Origin: Akkermansia muciniphila
GTDB taxonomy: Bacteria > Verrucomicrobiota > Kiritimatiellia > RFP12 > JAAYNR01
DNA length: 51,892 nucleotides
Direction: 5' to 3'
NCBI GenBank assembly: GCA_945870025.1
Contig: CAMBQN010000018.1
Location: 1-51,892, forward strand
Shown piece by piece: positions 37,534 to 45,682 of the stretch. The notes beneath the pieces are model-generated. The model ran no database searches, had not been told where the DNA came from, and saw nothing but the letters and a program-made list of their open reading frames with translations. Made by a program: the position numbers and the translations under genes. Each line of letters begins with the position of its first letter. Positions within the stretch are counted from its first letter, which is position 1.

Positions 37534-40340
37534 AGTGCATCCTTGTTGTTCGCTGAACGTTTCCCCTGCGGGAACCGAAACAGCAACGTAATAATCTTTC
37601 TTGCGCCAACTGTCAAGCGCACGGTGCGCTGGCCGCCCGGGCGCAGCTTGACCGTCGCGTTAGCCTGCGGGTCTTCGTTCAGGTTCGTCGTGACCACCGA
37701 TGAGAACGGCAGGCCCAGCGTCAGCTTGCCCTCCTGAGCCGCGCCCGTCGGGTTCCAGAGTCGCACGATCAACCCGTCCCCGCGCGCGGCCTTCTTCAAA
37801 CAGGCCACTTCCAGATCTACGGCGTCCAGCGCCAGCAGGCTCCCGGTGCCGGAGCGCACAGCGCCGATCATCTCCGAGCAGACCAGCGGCCGCGAGAAGT
37901 CCCGATACGCCTGCCACAGTTTGCCTTCCTGCCAATCGCCGGCATGCGGATACAACGCGTAACGCACCGTCATCCGCCCCAGTTGCTGGGCGCCAGCCCA
38001 TTGCGCTTCGCCGGTTCCTTCCGGCCAGCGCCGGAGCTGCATCGCGCGCAGCAGCGTCAGGGTCAGGACATCGCTGGCGGGGCCGGCGACAAAGTATTCG
38101 GGGAGACCGAGATTGAGGATCGCCAGACCTTGCCGCCCGTCAGAAAGGCCGGCAAAGCCGAAGTTCGGATAACCGTCCACCGGTTCGATCCAGGTGGACA
38201 TGTCGGGCTGCTTCGTGGGCCGTTCATCCACGCTGAACTGGCCGCCGGCGTAGGTGGTATCGGTCGCGATGCCGGTGGGGAAGCATACCCTCAGGCGGTG
38301 GTCACGACAGCCGTTGTCGATCGTCGTTTCGATGTCGATCCGCTGGCCTGATCGGGTCAGCGACAGCCGCGAAGTCAACACCACCAGACCCTTCTCCGTC
38401 GTGCCTTCCGGAGCCGCGGACGGACGGGACAGGGGCAGCTCCAGGCGCACCGTCACCGCGATCGTGGCACGCCACGGGGTGTTCTCAACCACCGTGATTT
38501 CCGCCGCGCCGGAGGGTGTGACGGGCTGGCCGACCGGCTTGAAGAGCCAGGGATCGCCCACATCACCCACGTCTTCAAAATAGTGCAGTCCGGAATAGGT
38601 CGCCCCGGTCGCCCGGTGCGTCAGGTCCACCCGGCCGTCATCGCGCACCACGGCCTTCAGAAACTCATTCTCCAGCACGCGGCCACCGCGAACCAGGGGT
38701 TTGGATGGCGTCTTGGCTTTTGCCGCTGTTTCCACTTTCAGTGTCAGCCAGCTCAGCGGCGCGATGGCCGGAGCTTCGAACTGGATGCGGCAGCGGTGCG
38801 TCGGCATCGGCCGCCCGACCAGACCGAGAACGGACGACCCTCTCTCGTGAAGGAACTGAACGTGCGGATGAATCTCATCTCCGCTGCCGGTCACGAGTCG
38901 CAGGTTCCCAGACGCTTTCGGCCCGGGGATATCGACATCCATCTGACAGAATCCGCCGCGCGAACGGGCGTCCAGATTGAAGAGAACCAGATGCGGCTGC
39001 GGCGGATTGTTCCGGGCGCGCGCGGACACAAGGGCCGGTTGCATGAGGCTGCGGCAGGCATCGTCCAGCAGCCCTTCGCTCATGGACTGCACGTCGGCCA
39101 GGCGCGCCAGGATGTCATCGGCCACCTTGGTGAGGCTGCAGCCGTCGATCGAATCGTGCGCATGGCTGGCGAGCAGGAGCTTCCAGGCCTCGGTCAGGGA
39201 CGCGGCCGGATACGCAGCGCCCTTCAGCCAAGCCCACGTGCTGATGGGTTCGGCGACGTCGATCAGCAGATGCTCGCTGATGCGGTTGGCCATCTTCAGA
39301 CCCATGCGCGCCGACAGCGTCGCCCACCAGACATCGCGGTCCCGCTCACACGCCCTAGCGTCGCGCAGTTCGCCCACGTGGATCGGCAGGTTCGTTCCCG
39401 CCTCGCGGCGGACGGCAGCAAAATAGTCCGGTAGGGAGCTGTCCTTCACCCGGAGGTCGGCAAAAGCCTTGTCGGCGGCAGCGATCAATTTCGGCGTGGC
39501 CGGGAATGGCATGGTGTGATCCATGCAGTTGAATGCGGCCAGGTGCGAGGTCGCCGCGCCGAGCGCCGTCGTGTCGCGCAATTTGGTTAGATAGGGGCGC
39601 AGGTAGTGAGCGTGCCACCCTTCCCGGCTGTTGAGACACGGGTAACTGTAGGGGTCGTGTTGCGCCAGCCCGTCCACGCGATAGGGATACCAGTTGTCGG
39701 AAAACGCATATTCCCAATTCTGATCCGGCGTATCGTGGATCACGTTGGCGACCACCTCGTGATAGAGCAGGCAGTAGAAATTGGTGCGTCCGTAGCGCGC
39801 GCCCAGGTGGAGGGTCAGGACCTCGGACCCCTCGGGGCTTTGCCAGCGAAATTCACGCGGCGCGCGGGCGTCCGAGATACCCTTGTAGATAACAGCCGAA
39901 CGAATATCAAACCCGTTGTAAAGCTGGGGCAGCTGGGCGATCTGGCCGTTGGAGCAGGCGGTGTAGCCTTCGCGCATGGCGCCACCCAGCGACTCGGCGA
40001 CACCGATGCCGATCTGCAGATTGCGCGCCACAGCCTCGCCGTGCAGCAGCGGCATATCGGGCAGCGTATACCACGGGCCGACCAAGATCCGTTTGGCGCG
40101 GATCAGCTTGCGCATCCGAGCCGTCATCTCCGGCCGCAGGCGCAGGTAATCCTCCGTGCAGATAGACTGGCCGTCCATCTGATAGTGCTTGAACGCCGGG
40201 TTGCGTTCCATCAGCTCGATCAGTTGGTCGTTATGATGCAGCAGGTGCCGCCGGTAGCCCACGAAGGAAAGCAACCATTCGCGATCCCAATGCGTGGCGT
40301 TGATCACATGTAGCGTTTGAGGCTTAAGTGTTGTTTTCAT
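37530..40340 (-). CDS. GH38-family alpha-mannosidase
   Basis: A 936-residue protein. The N-terminal zinc motif is HVINATHWDREW (His and Asp ligands). MDGQSICTEDYLRLRP and the active-site region QLPQLYNGFDIRSAVIYKGI match GH38. The central helical domain has AHDSIDGCSLTKVADDI, another zinc-site motif of the family, followed by the beta-sandwich domains. No signal peptide is visible, so it acts in the cytosol, probably on mannosides or mannosylglycerate-like compounds. I chose ATG 40340; the frame is open to 40385 but those residues do not look like the family. Confidence 0.88.
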   Translation of the reverse strand: MKTTLKPQTLHVINATHWDREWLLSFVGYRRHLLHHNDQLIELMERNPAFKHYQMDGQSICTEDYLRLRPEMTARMRKLIRAKRILVGPWYTLPDMPLLHGEAVARNLQIGIGVAESLGGAMREGYTACSNGQIAQLPQLYNGFDIRSAVIYKGISDARAPREFRWQSPEGSEVLTLHLGARYGRTNFYCLLYHEVVANVIHDTPDQNWEYAFSDNWYPYRVDGLAQHDPYSYPCLNSREGWHAHYLRPYLTKLRDTTALGAATSHLAAFNCMDHTMPFPATPKLIAAADKAFADLRVKDSSLPDYFAAVRREAGTNLPIHVGELRDARACERDRDVWWATLSARMGLKMANRISEHLLIDVAEPISTWAWLKGAAYPAASLTEAWKLLLASHAHDSIDGCSLTKVADDILARLADVQSMSEGLLDDACRSLMQPALVSARARNNPPQPHLVLFNLDARSRGGFCQMDVDIPGPKASGNLRLVTGSGDEIHPHVQFLHERGSSVLGLVGRPMPTHRCRIQFEAPAIAPLSWLTLKVETAAKAKTPSKPLVRGGRVLENEFLKAVVRDDGRVDLTHRATGATYSGLHYFEDVGDVGDPWLFKPVGQPVTPSGAAEITVVENTPWRATIAVTVRLELPLSRPSAAPEGTTEKGLVVLTSRLSLTRSGQRIDIETTIDNGCRDHRLRVCFPTGIATDTTYAGGQFSVDERPTKQPDMSTWIEPVDGYPNFGFAGLSDGRQGLAILNLGLPEYFVAGPASDVLTLTLLRAMQLRRWPEGTGEAQWAGAQQLGRMTVRYALYPHAGDWQEGKLWQAYRDFSRPLVCSEMIGAVRSGTGSLLALDAVDLEVACLKKAARGDGLIVRLWNPTGAAQEGKLTLGLPFSSVVTTNLNEDPQANATVKLRPGGQRTVRLTVGARKIITLLFRFPQGKRSANNKDAL

Positions 40341-40379
40341 GGGGCCGCATATTATGCCGGGAGGGCCGGAAAAAGGCAA

Positions 40380-40450
40380 CTCCAACGTTGGAACTGAGGG
40401 GGATTTTCAACCCGCAGGGCTGAAAAGTACCCTCCAGTTCTTGGTTGGCC
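40380..40450. repeat. attC-like imperfect hairpin after the small membrane protein gene
   Basis: Read on the minus strand it opens with GGCCAAC (overlapping the stop codon at 40450) and closes with GTTGGAG. The arms 40390-40409 and 40421-40442 pair over about 18 positions with a few unpaired bases. There is no T tract after the stem, so a simple terminator is less likely. Confidence 0.45.
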
Positions 40451-40758
40451 TATTTTGATTTTGATTCTTCCGCCCTGATCGCCATGTGTTTCCTGTTTGC
40501 CCAGATGATTCCTAATCCTAGCGATAACCCGTAGGGGATCGCTAGCATCCACCTGTATGTTTGAGGGGTAATGAAGACTAGCGCAACATACAAACTAACT
40601 CCTAGCAAGATGAACATAGCAGTCGTCAGAACAAAGCTCTTCTCTTTCGGGCCGCTCGCTGCGCGATAACTTCTATAGGTACCATAGATTCCGCCGAGTA
40701 GCCCAAGGACACCACCGACGATGCCACCAACTAATCCGATCATCGCGCTATTTGACAT
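40450..40758 (-). CDS. Small multi-pass membrane protein, unknown function
   Basis: A 102-residue protein with three hydrophobic segments: MIGLVGGIVGGVLGLLGGIY, SFVLTTAMFILLGVSLYVAL and AIPYGLSLGLGIIWAN. A basic tail (RKHMAIRAEESKSK) follows. AGGAG 8 nt before ATG 40758 supports translation. I do not recognise a family. The start lies 14 nt from the GTT box of repeat copy 1 and the stop overlaps an AAC box, the layout of a gene cassette. Confidence 0.7.
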   Translation of the reverse strand: MSNSAMIGLVGGIVGGVLGLLGGIYGTYRSYRAASGPKEKSFVLTTAMFILLGVSLYVALVFITPQTYRWMLAIPYGLSLGLGIIWANRKHMAIRAEESKSK

Positions 40759-40771
40759 ACTATTTGCTCCT

Positions 40772-40938
40772 GGCGAACAAGTGATTGAGCCGTTTCCGGC
40801 TATCTTTACGGTTGGTGGAGATAGTAGATGAAGGCGATTGACAGGACAAGAGCAAAAAATGTACTACCGCGCGGCTCACGGGCTATCTTGCGGATTGTAA
40901 GGATAGCCGGAAAGAGGGTGGGCATGAAACCATTCAGG
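40772..40938. repeat. 167-bp cassette-boundary repeat, copy 1
   Basis: It starts GGCGAACAAGTGATTGAGCC and carries an inner inverted pair TTTCCGGCTATC / GATAGCCGGAAA. Copies 2 and 3 end with GTTCGGA; here that end reads ATTCAGG and runs into the 152-bp block. Similarity to the other copies ends at GGCGAAC, next to the gene-specific ribosome site. Confidence 0.85.
40821..40849 (-). promoter_or_regulatory. Promoter in repeat copy 1, directed at the small membrane protein gene
   Basis: On the minus strand TTGTCC (40849-40844) and TACTAT (40826-40821) are 17 nt apart. The expected leader is about 55 nt to ATG 40758. The same boxes and spacing are kept in all four copies. Confidence 0.5.
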
Positions 40939-41086
40939 CCCGTCTCTTGCTGGGCTTTTTCGTCCTCGTCCTCGTCCTCGTCCTCGATTTCACGATTCGA
41001 GGACGACGACGAGGACGACGACGAGGACGAGAGGCTCGCGCCGTAGGCCAATGGAGAGGCTGATGGAAGGCCCGTCCCTTGCGGGG
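40935..41086. repeat. 152-bp block with GAC/CCT triplet palindrome (block 1)
   Basis: The block is bounded by near-direct repeats CAGGCCCGTCTCTTGC and AAGGCCCGTCCCTTGC. Its centre (40961-41031) is (CGTCCT)n followed by its inverse around CGATTTCACGATTCG, giving a long stem. An equal-length copy lies at 42779-42930. Ser- and Asp/Glu-rich frames here are products of the triplets, not genes. The left boundary hairpin with GGGCTTTTT could terminate rightward transcription. Confidence 0.8.
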
Positions 41087-41148
41087 TCTTTCCGCTGTTT
41101 TCTCCCCCGATTGCGGCAGGCCGGAACCTGGTTCGCGCCTGCTTCACC

Positions 41149-41223
41149 GTCCACCGTAGTCGTCGCCGTCGTCGTCTGCCGATTGTCCCACGTTCCGGTG
41201 GACGACTACGGCGACGACTACGG
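41149..41223. repeat. Palindrome of CGTAGT/CGTCGC units
   Basis: 41154-41176 pairs with 41201-41223 over 23 nt with one mismatch. The unit sequence differs from the neighbouring blocks but the design, short-unit repeats in inverted arms, is the same. No gene is seen in 40759-41327. Confidence 0.75.
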
Positions 41224-41261
41224 ATTACGATTTCCTCCGGTCGATCCTTTCTCTCTCCATT

Positions 41262-41323
41262 CGCCAACCTCGGTCATCATGCGCGGCGAGGCACGCGACG
41301 GCGCCTGAATGACCTGGTTCGCC
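41262..41323. repeat. attC-like 62-bp imperfect hairpin after the GH43-type gene
   Basis: On the minus strand it runs from GGCGAAC (41323-41317), 4 nt after the stop, to GTTGGCG (41268-41262). AACC-A-GGTCAT pairs with ATGACC-GA-GGTT, leaving unpaired bases, and an inner GCGCC/GGCGC-type stem follows. Confidence 0.5.
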
Positions 41324-41327
41324 AATC

Positions 41328-42443
41328 CTATTCGTCTCCGTCATCGAAGACGCTCAGATCCCACTCGCTCCGCCAGGTGATCGTTGGCTTGTTATCCTCG
41401 AACCGCATCGGCAACCACAAATACCGGCCATCAATCGCGTTTTCTGGACGCCAGAGATCGAACATCGCGATGAGAGCGTCTGCCTTTCCCGGAACCGCAA
41501 GGATGTAGGTGCTTTGCCCCCCGAAGGTCTTTTCCGGGCCAATCCCGTTGTCTGGATTGATGCCTTCTGTTGGATTTCCGAGTTCCCGCCACGGACCCCA
41601 GATCGAGTCCGCCACTGATGAACGCGCCGCGTTGGGTGCCCAGCCCGTGCAATCCGAGGAGATCATCCAATACCGCCCGTTGTGCTTGCAGACGGCGGGC
41701 GCCTCATGCCAACGCTTGTTGAACACCCGAGCGTACTTGCCCGTCGTGCACAAGTAGTCGTCGGTTAGTTGAGAAATGTGCAACGTGCTGTTTTGCTCGG
41801 AGGCGCAGATATGGTAGGCCGTGCCGTCGTCATCTTCAAACAGGGTCATGTCACGCGACATCTGTCCATTGGCAAAATCCCTCACCCAGAAAGGAAATCG
41901 GACCACGGAAGGATCGGGACCGCCCCCTTGAGAGGCCCTCATCTCAGTCATGAGCTTGGTGTCATAAATGGCGTTGCGCTCCTCTGCCGCGACGTTTATC
42001 GGCCAATGGCCGGCATTCGGACGGAACGAGTGCAGAAACGTGTAGGGTCCGGTCGGTCGGTCAGCCACCGCCACTCCGACGCGAGAGGTGTTGTATCCTT
42101 GTCCTTTAAACTCGAGGTGAAACCACATCACGAATCGTGAGGTCGTCGCGTTGTAGATGACCTTGGGGCGTTCGAGAATGCACCCGTCGGCGATCTCGCT
42201 TGTCGGATCTTCCGACACGGAAAGCGCGATACCCGCATCTTTCCAGTTGTAAAGATCCGTGGACGAGTAGCAGTGAACACCGACATGGGCAACATTTCCC
42301 GCCTCACCGGCGATCTTATGTTCGCCGAACCAATAGAACACGCCTTCGTCAACCAGTATGCCACCGCCATGGGCATTGATATGCGTCCCGGTATCGTCTG
42401 GCCATACTGTTCCCGACTCGAACTGTTTTCTGGCATTCACCAT
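41328..42443 (-). CDS. GH43-like five-bladed beta-propeller glycosidase
   Basis: A 371-residue protein opening with GTHINAHGGGILVDEGVFYW, where the first Asp/His-rich blade resembles GH43 enzymes of the exo-beta-1,3-galactanase type. Further blades carry HCYSSTDLYNWKDAGIALS, CILERPKVIYNATTSRFVMW, DMTLFEDDDGTAYHICASEQ and HEAPAVCKHNGRYWMISSDC. GH43 uses three acidic residues; candidates are Glu in LERPKV, Asp in DDDGTAY and Glu in HEAPAV. No signal peptide. AAGGAG is 9 nt before ATG 42443. It is flanked by GTT/AAC cassette boxes. Confidence 0.75.
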   Translation of the reverse strand: MVNARKQFESGTVWPDDTGTHINAHGGGILVDEGVFYWFGEHKIAGEAGNVAHVGVHCYSSTDLYNWKDAGIALSVSEDPTSEIADGCILERPKVIYNATTSRFVMWFHLEFKGQGYNTSRVGVAVADRPTGPYTFLHSFRPNAGHWPINVAAEERNAIYDTKLMTEMRASQGGGPDPSVVRFPFWVRDFANGQMSRDMTLFEDDDGTAYHICASEQNSTLHISQLTDDYLCTTGKYARVFNKRWHEAPAVCKHNGRYWMISSDCTGWAPNAARSSVADSIWGPWRELGNPTEGINPDNGIGPEKTFGGQSTYILAVPGKADALIAMFDLWRPENAIDGRYLWLPMRFEDNKPTITWRSEWDLSVFDDGDE

Positions 42444-42466
42444 CGGTCTGTCTCCTTGTCATTATG

Positions 42467-42633
42467 GGCGAACAAGTGATTGAGCCGTTTCCGGCAATCT
42501 TTACGGTTGGTGGAGATAGTAGATGAAGGCGATTGACAGGACAAGAGCAAAAAATGGACTACCGCGCGGCTCACGGGCTATCCTGCGGATTGTAAGGATA
42601 GCCGGAAAGAGGGTGGACATGAAACCGTTCGGA
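42467..42633. repeat. 167-bp cassette-boundary repeat, copy 2
   Basis: GGCGAAC (42467-42473) to GTTCGGA (42627-42633); these ends pair as CGAAC/GTTCG. It is over 90% alike to copy 1 by eye. Similarity to copy 3 continues to about 42667 (GGACGGGCCTGAATG). Confidence 0.85.
42516..42544 (-). promoter_or_regulatory. Promoter in repeat copy 2, directed at the GH43-type gene
   Basis: TTGTCC (42544-42539) and TACTAT (42521-42516) with a 17-nt spacer, leader about 65 nt. Confidence 0.5.
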
Positions 42634-42683
42634 GTACCGACAAAGGACGGGCCTGAATGCCGCTCAGTTAAGGGGCTATTGCC

Positions 42684-42750
42684 ATCTTAATCCTAATCTT
42701 GATCTTAATCCAGATTGAGAAAGGATTACGATTACGATTAGGATTAGGAT
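42684..42750. repeat. Palindrome of TAATCC/GATTAC units
   Basis: 42684-42711 pairs with 42723-42750, 24 of 28 positions. The arms consist of GATTAG/GATTAC-like hexamers. It is a third unit sequence with the same palindromic design. Confidence 0.75.
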
Positions 42751-42778
42751 CGGAAGAATCGTTTTACTTAGCGCCACT

Positions 42779-42930
42779 CAGGCCCGTCTCTTGCGGGGCT
42801 TTTTCGTCCTCGTCCTCGTCCTCGATTTCACGATTCGAGGACGAGGACGACGACGACGACGAGGACGAGGACGAGAGGCTCGCGCCGTAGGCCAATGGAG
42901 AGGCTGATGGAAGGCCCGTCCCTTGCGGGG
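42779..42930. repeat. 152-bp block with GAC/CCT triplet palindrome (block 2)
   Basis: Second copy of the block at 40935-41086, same length, with a slightly different balance of CCT and GAC units in the two arms (42805-42875). Confidence 0.8.
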
Positions 42931-42943
42931 CCTGCGAGGCGGG

Positions 42944-42950
42944 GTTCGAC
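42944..42950. other. AAC-type cassette box after the zinc-ribbon gene
   Basis: Minus strand GTCGAAC directly follows the stop codon at 42951. It is nearly the complement of the GTCGAC box (43336-43341) before the same gene, one base shorter there. Confidence 0.4.
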
Positions 42951-43322
42951 CTAGTCGTATATCTCCCCGGTCCCCTTAACCACGGTGTTTGTACTACCAC
43001 ACTTCGGGCACAACTTCTGGCCCCATTGTCGGGCCGTGTCTTTGAAACACCTCGGGCATTGATAGATGGGAACGGCACCTTGATGTGTCAGTTGATAGGT
43101 CACCGGTTTTGGCACGGCATCTCCGCGCTTCCATGTCACGGAAACGATATGACTGCAGTTCGTGCAAAAACAAGTCATTTGCTGGAAGCGGAATCCGCCA
43201 CCCGTGCTAAACGCTTCCGTCAGTCCACATCTGTTGCACTCGAAAGCCATCTGCATGCCAGCAATGGCAACCGTCGTGAGCAGCAACGACATTACGGTCA
43301 ACCTTACCGAACGTCCCTTCAT
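42951..43322 (-). CDS. Exported or membrane-anchored zinc-ribbon protein
   Basis: A 123-residue protein. Residues 5-24 (SVRLTVMSLLLTTVAIAGMQ) form a signal or anchor helix. Four CxxC pairs follow: CNRCG, CFCTNC, CPRC and CPKCG, which would bind two zinc ions. The strong ribosome site is GGAGGACAGGACATG. I do not recognise a named family. The gene lies between the 58-bp hairpin upstream and an AAC box touching its stop. Confidence 0.7.
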   Translation of the reverse strand: MKGRSVRLTVMSLLLTTVAIAGMQMAFECNRCGLTEAFSTGGGFRFQQMTCFCTNCSHIVSVTWKRGDAVPKPVTYQLTHQGAVPIYQCPRCFKDTARQWGQKLCPKCGSTNTVVKGTGEIYD

Positions 43323-43335
43323 GTCCTGTCCTCCT

Positions 43336-43393
43336 GTCGACGCTCCGGATCATGCGCGGCTGAAGGCAGCCGCATGCATCCCGTTTGTTGGGC
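43336..43393. repeat. attC-like 58-bp imperfect hairpin after the second UROD-like gene
   Basis: Minus strand GCCCAAC (43393-43387) matches the integron R'' consensus RYYYAAC and lies 5 nt after the stop at 43399. Arms 43367-43383 and 43346-43362 pair with unpaired bases, followed by GAGCGTCGAC where GCGTTRRRY would be expected. The left core seems to have lost a T. Confidence 0.55.
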
Positions 43394-43398
43394 GTATT

Positions 43399-44466
43399 TC
43401 AGTATGATCCAAGTTGTTTCGCCAAGGCGACAATACCCCGGAAATCCTCGAGGCTGACGCTCGACGGCACTGAATGATCAGAGGAAAAGATGTAGCCGCC
43501 GTCTTGCTTCATGATTGGCACCACCCGCTCCATCTCGGCAGTAATCTGATCCGGATGGTCCCACAGAACCGCATTGATGCCCCCATGCAGGACAAGGTCC
43601 CGGCCATAGGTCTTCTTAATATGGACGGGGTCCATACCGGCTTTCACTTCCAACGGGTTCAGGGCGTCGAGCCCGATTTCGATCAACTCCGGTATGATCG
43701 GGTTGATGTTTCCGCAGGAGTGAAGGTGGGCTTTTACACCCTTGCCGTGAGCCCATTCTATGGCACGTTTCTGGACCGGTTTAACCAAGTCGCGATACAT
43801 CCCAAGGGAAAAGAACTGCGTGCCCTTGTACCCCATATCGTCCGGCCAACTGATACAATCGAATGTGTATCCAGCGTCCCACACCATGTCCAACAATGCC
43901 AATTGCGTTTCCAGTTCATGGAAGAAGATGTCCCGACACCAATCAGGGTCTTCGACCAATGCCATCAGCAAACGTTCCGTGCCGACGATCCAGGAATGCG
44001 TCACGTCAAAACCGAACCAAAGATACGCCTGAATCCACTGTCCGGTCTTTCGCCACTGCGAGTAGTTTGACGCCAAATACTTCCAGTCAATCCGGTCGCG
44101 GGAGGGGCGCATTCGGCTCTTCGCCTTTGCCCAACTCTCGCGGTCCACAATGGTAAACGCGAGAAACTCTGGGGTTGAAGCCGCGTGTTTCCAGTTCTTC
44201 AGTGTGGCGCCCCAGGATGTGGTGTGGATGCGGTATTCATCCGTCTCCTCGATGGTCTTCGCCTCGTATTGAGGTGAGTTGTCAACGTTGATCCACGCCA
44301 CGCGATCCAGATCGAAGTATTCGGCGTAGTCTATCCCCGTCGGCATGCCTTCCCTGTGCCATCGCTCGATGGTAGCCCCCCACGGCGAATCAATGATGGG
44401 AATGCGGTCCGCCTCGCGATGCTCATAGATGCGGCTAAATCGTTCTCTTGAGGTCATCGTATCCAT
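43399..44466 (-). CDS. Uroporphyrinogen decarboxylase-fold protein (methyltransferase-like)
   Basis: A 355-residue protein from ATG 44466 with GGAG 7 nt upstream. The opening MTSRERFSRIYEHREADRIP is typical. The C-terminal half carries KAHLHSCGNINPIIPELIEI, with the His/Cys pattern that binds zinc in MtaA/CmuA-type methyltransferases, and HGGINAVLWDHPDQITAEM. The substrate is unknown. It is a different paralogue from the genes at 15226 and 45901. Cassette-like boxes flank it (GTTGGAG 44491-44485; GCCCAAC after the stop). Confidence 0.83.
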   Translation of the reverse strand: MDTMTSRERFSRIYEHREADRIPIIDSPWGATIERWHREGMPTGIDYAEYFDLDRVAWINVDNSPQYEAKTIEETDEYRIHTTSWGATLKNWKHAASTPEFLAFTIVDRESWAKAKSRMRPSRDRIDWKYLASNYSQWRKTGQWIQAYLWFGFDVTHSWIVGTERLLMALVEDPDWCRDIFFHELETQLALLDMVWDAGYTFDCISWPDDMGYKGTQFFSLGMYRDLVKPVQKRAIEWAHGKGVKAHLHSCGNINPIIPELIEIGLDALNPLEVKAGMDPVHIKKTYGRDLVLHGGINAVLWDHPDQITAEMERVVPIMKQDGGYIFSSDHSVPSSVSLEDFRGIVALAKQLGSY

Positions 44467-44821
44467 TTCGCTGCTCCATTCCCGCTCCAACCAATAGCGT
44501 TTTATCTCTCGGGAGGCAAAGTGTATGACGGCTGCTGTTTGCAAACAAGCGTAATCTTTCCGATCAGTAGATGGAGGGTCAGTCCAGAAAATAGCAATTG
44601 ACGCGCGGCGGGGGTTGCGGTCATGGGTATCGACCCATAATCAAAATTGCGCATGCGGACTTGTATTTCGCGCAGCCATTTGATAATATTCAAAACAATG
44701 AATGTTGACCGTACACGTTTGACTATCGTTGATCTTCGCGACACGTCGGATCGTACGTTTTGGCGGGATCACACTCCACTTGAACGGCTTCGCGCCGTTC
44801 AGATTAACCGGCAGGTTGCTT
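44467..44821. other. Gene-free stretch with a short inverted repeat
   Basis: No convincing ORF. TTTGATAATATTCAAA (44679-44694) has TTTGA/TCAAA arms in an A/T-rich region between divergent genes and could be a regulator site or part of their promoters. The G+C content is lower than in the surroundings. Confidence 0.3.
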
Positions 44822-45313
44822 ATGGCAGAACAAGTACTTCCGGACGACTTCAGAGAATTCTTGAAGTTGCTGAACGAATATGATGTCGAGTACCTCCTTA
44901 TCGGAGGCTACGCGGTAGCTTACCATGGCTATCCACGAGCCACGGCGGATATTGACATATGGGTCGCAATCTCTTCTGCCAATGCGCACAAACTCGTTGA
45001 GGTGTTTTCCCGTTTCGGAATGACAGACCCCAAGCTGTCCGCCGATCTCTTTCAGGAAAGAGGCAAGATTATTCGCATGGGCTTACCGCCTATGCGAATT
45101 GAAGTGTTGACGGAAATAGATGGCGTCGCGTTTGACGAATGCTACGCGGCTCGCCTTACCGCAGAAATCGACGGACAGCTTGTTCACGTCATCTCCCGAG
45201 AACATCTGCGCAAGAATAAGAAGGCGTCTGCTCGGCATAAAGATATGGACGACCTCGACAATCTGCCCGAAAGTCCGCAAGGGACTGGCTTTGCGACCCC
45301 ATCCCAATCATGA
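44822..45313 (+). CDS. Nucleotidyltransferase-fold protein (DUF6036-like)
   Basis: A 163-residue protein. The core EYLLIGGYAVAYHGYPRATADIDIWV contains the G-G/A...D-x-D pattern of minimal nucleotidyltransferases, followed by LPPMRIEVLTEIDGVAFDEC and VISREHLRKNKKASARHKDM, usual for this group. Such proteins are often linked to AbiE-type or MNT/HEPN toxin-antitoxin systems, but no partner gene is next to it. It is the only rightward gene in the 40-48 kb region. The last ten residues (GTGFATPSQS) look like read-through. The start at ATG 44822 is preceded by AGG. Confidence 0.75.
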   Translation: MAEQVLPDDFREFLKLLNEYDVEYLLIGGYAVAYHGYPRATADIDIWVAISSANAHKLVEVFSRFGMTDPKLSADLFQERGKIIRMGLPPMRIEVLTEIDGVAFDECYAARLTAEIDGQLVHVISREHLRKNKKASARHKDMDDLDNLPESPQGTGFATPSQS

Positions 45314-45682
45314 AAATCATGTAATCCTGTCTGAAATGGCGTGGCTGACGGGCATGCCTGTTTGACAGGACTACAAAATTCACATGACTGGACAGATGAG
45401 AAACCAGCGTAAAAGACATCCCTGAATAACGGAGGAAATAGTACGCCTCATCGACTGATCGCATCGGCCTGCGGCGAACGCAGGTCCGACGCATACTGAC
45501 CCATTGGCCTGCGGCGCGGCGGGGACGCCGCCGCCCTACCCGCGCTGCGCGCCCACATCAATCACCGATGACTTTTGCCGCATCGTCAGCCACAGGCAGC
45601 GGCGTCCCGCCGCACCGCTAATGAGAAAGACAACGGAATTGTTTTGGTTTGAACATTTCCTTTTCAGTTTCACATTTCGCGG
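45314..45682. other. Gene-free stretch of degraded sequence
   Basis: Only short, composition-driven ORFs. GGCGTCCCGCCGCACCGCT near 45600 resembles GGTGTCCCGCCGCGCCGCT near 12796, both next to repeat elements, so it may be part of another short dispersed repeat. Confidence 0.4.

Noticed and set aside
40380..40450. Rho-independent terminator
   Set aside because: Long imperfect stem with unpaired bases and no T tract; the attC-like reading explains the GTT/AAC ends better.
40961..41031. CRISPR-like array
   Set aside because: The units are 6 nt and contiguous without spacers, folded as a palindrome; no cas genes are near.
40806..41267. Ser- and Asp/Glu-rich ORF, possibly a low-complexity protein
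   Set aside because: The composition is produced by CCT/GAC triplet repeats, and differences between copies are not silent, so the DNA structure rather than a protein seems conserved.
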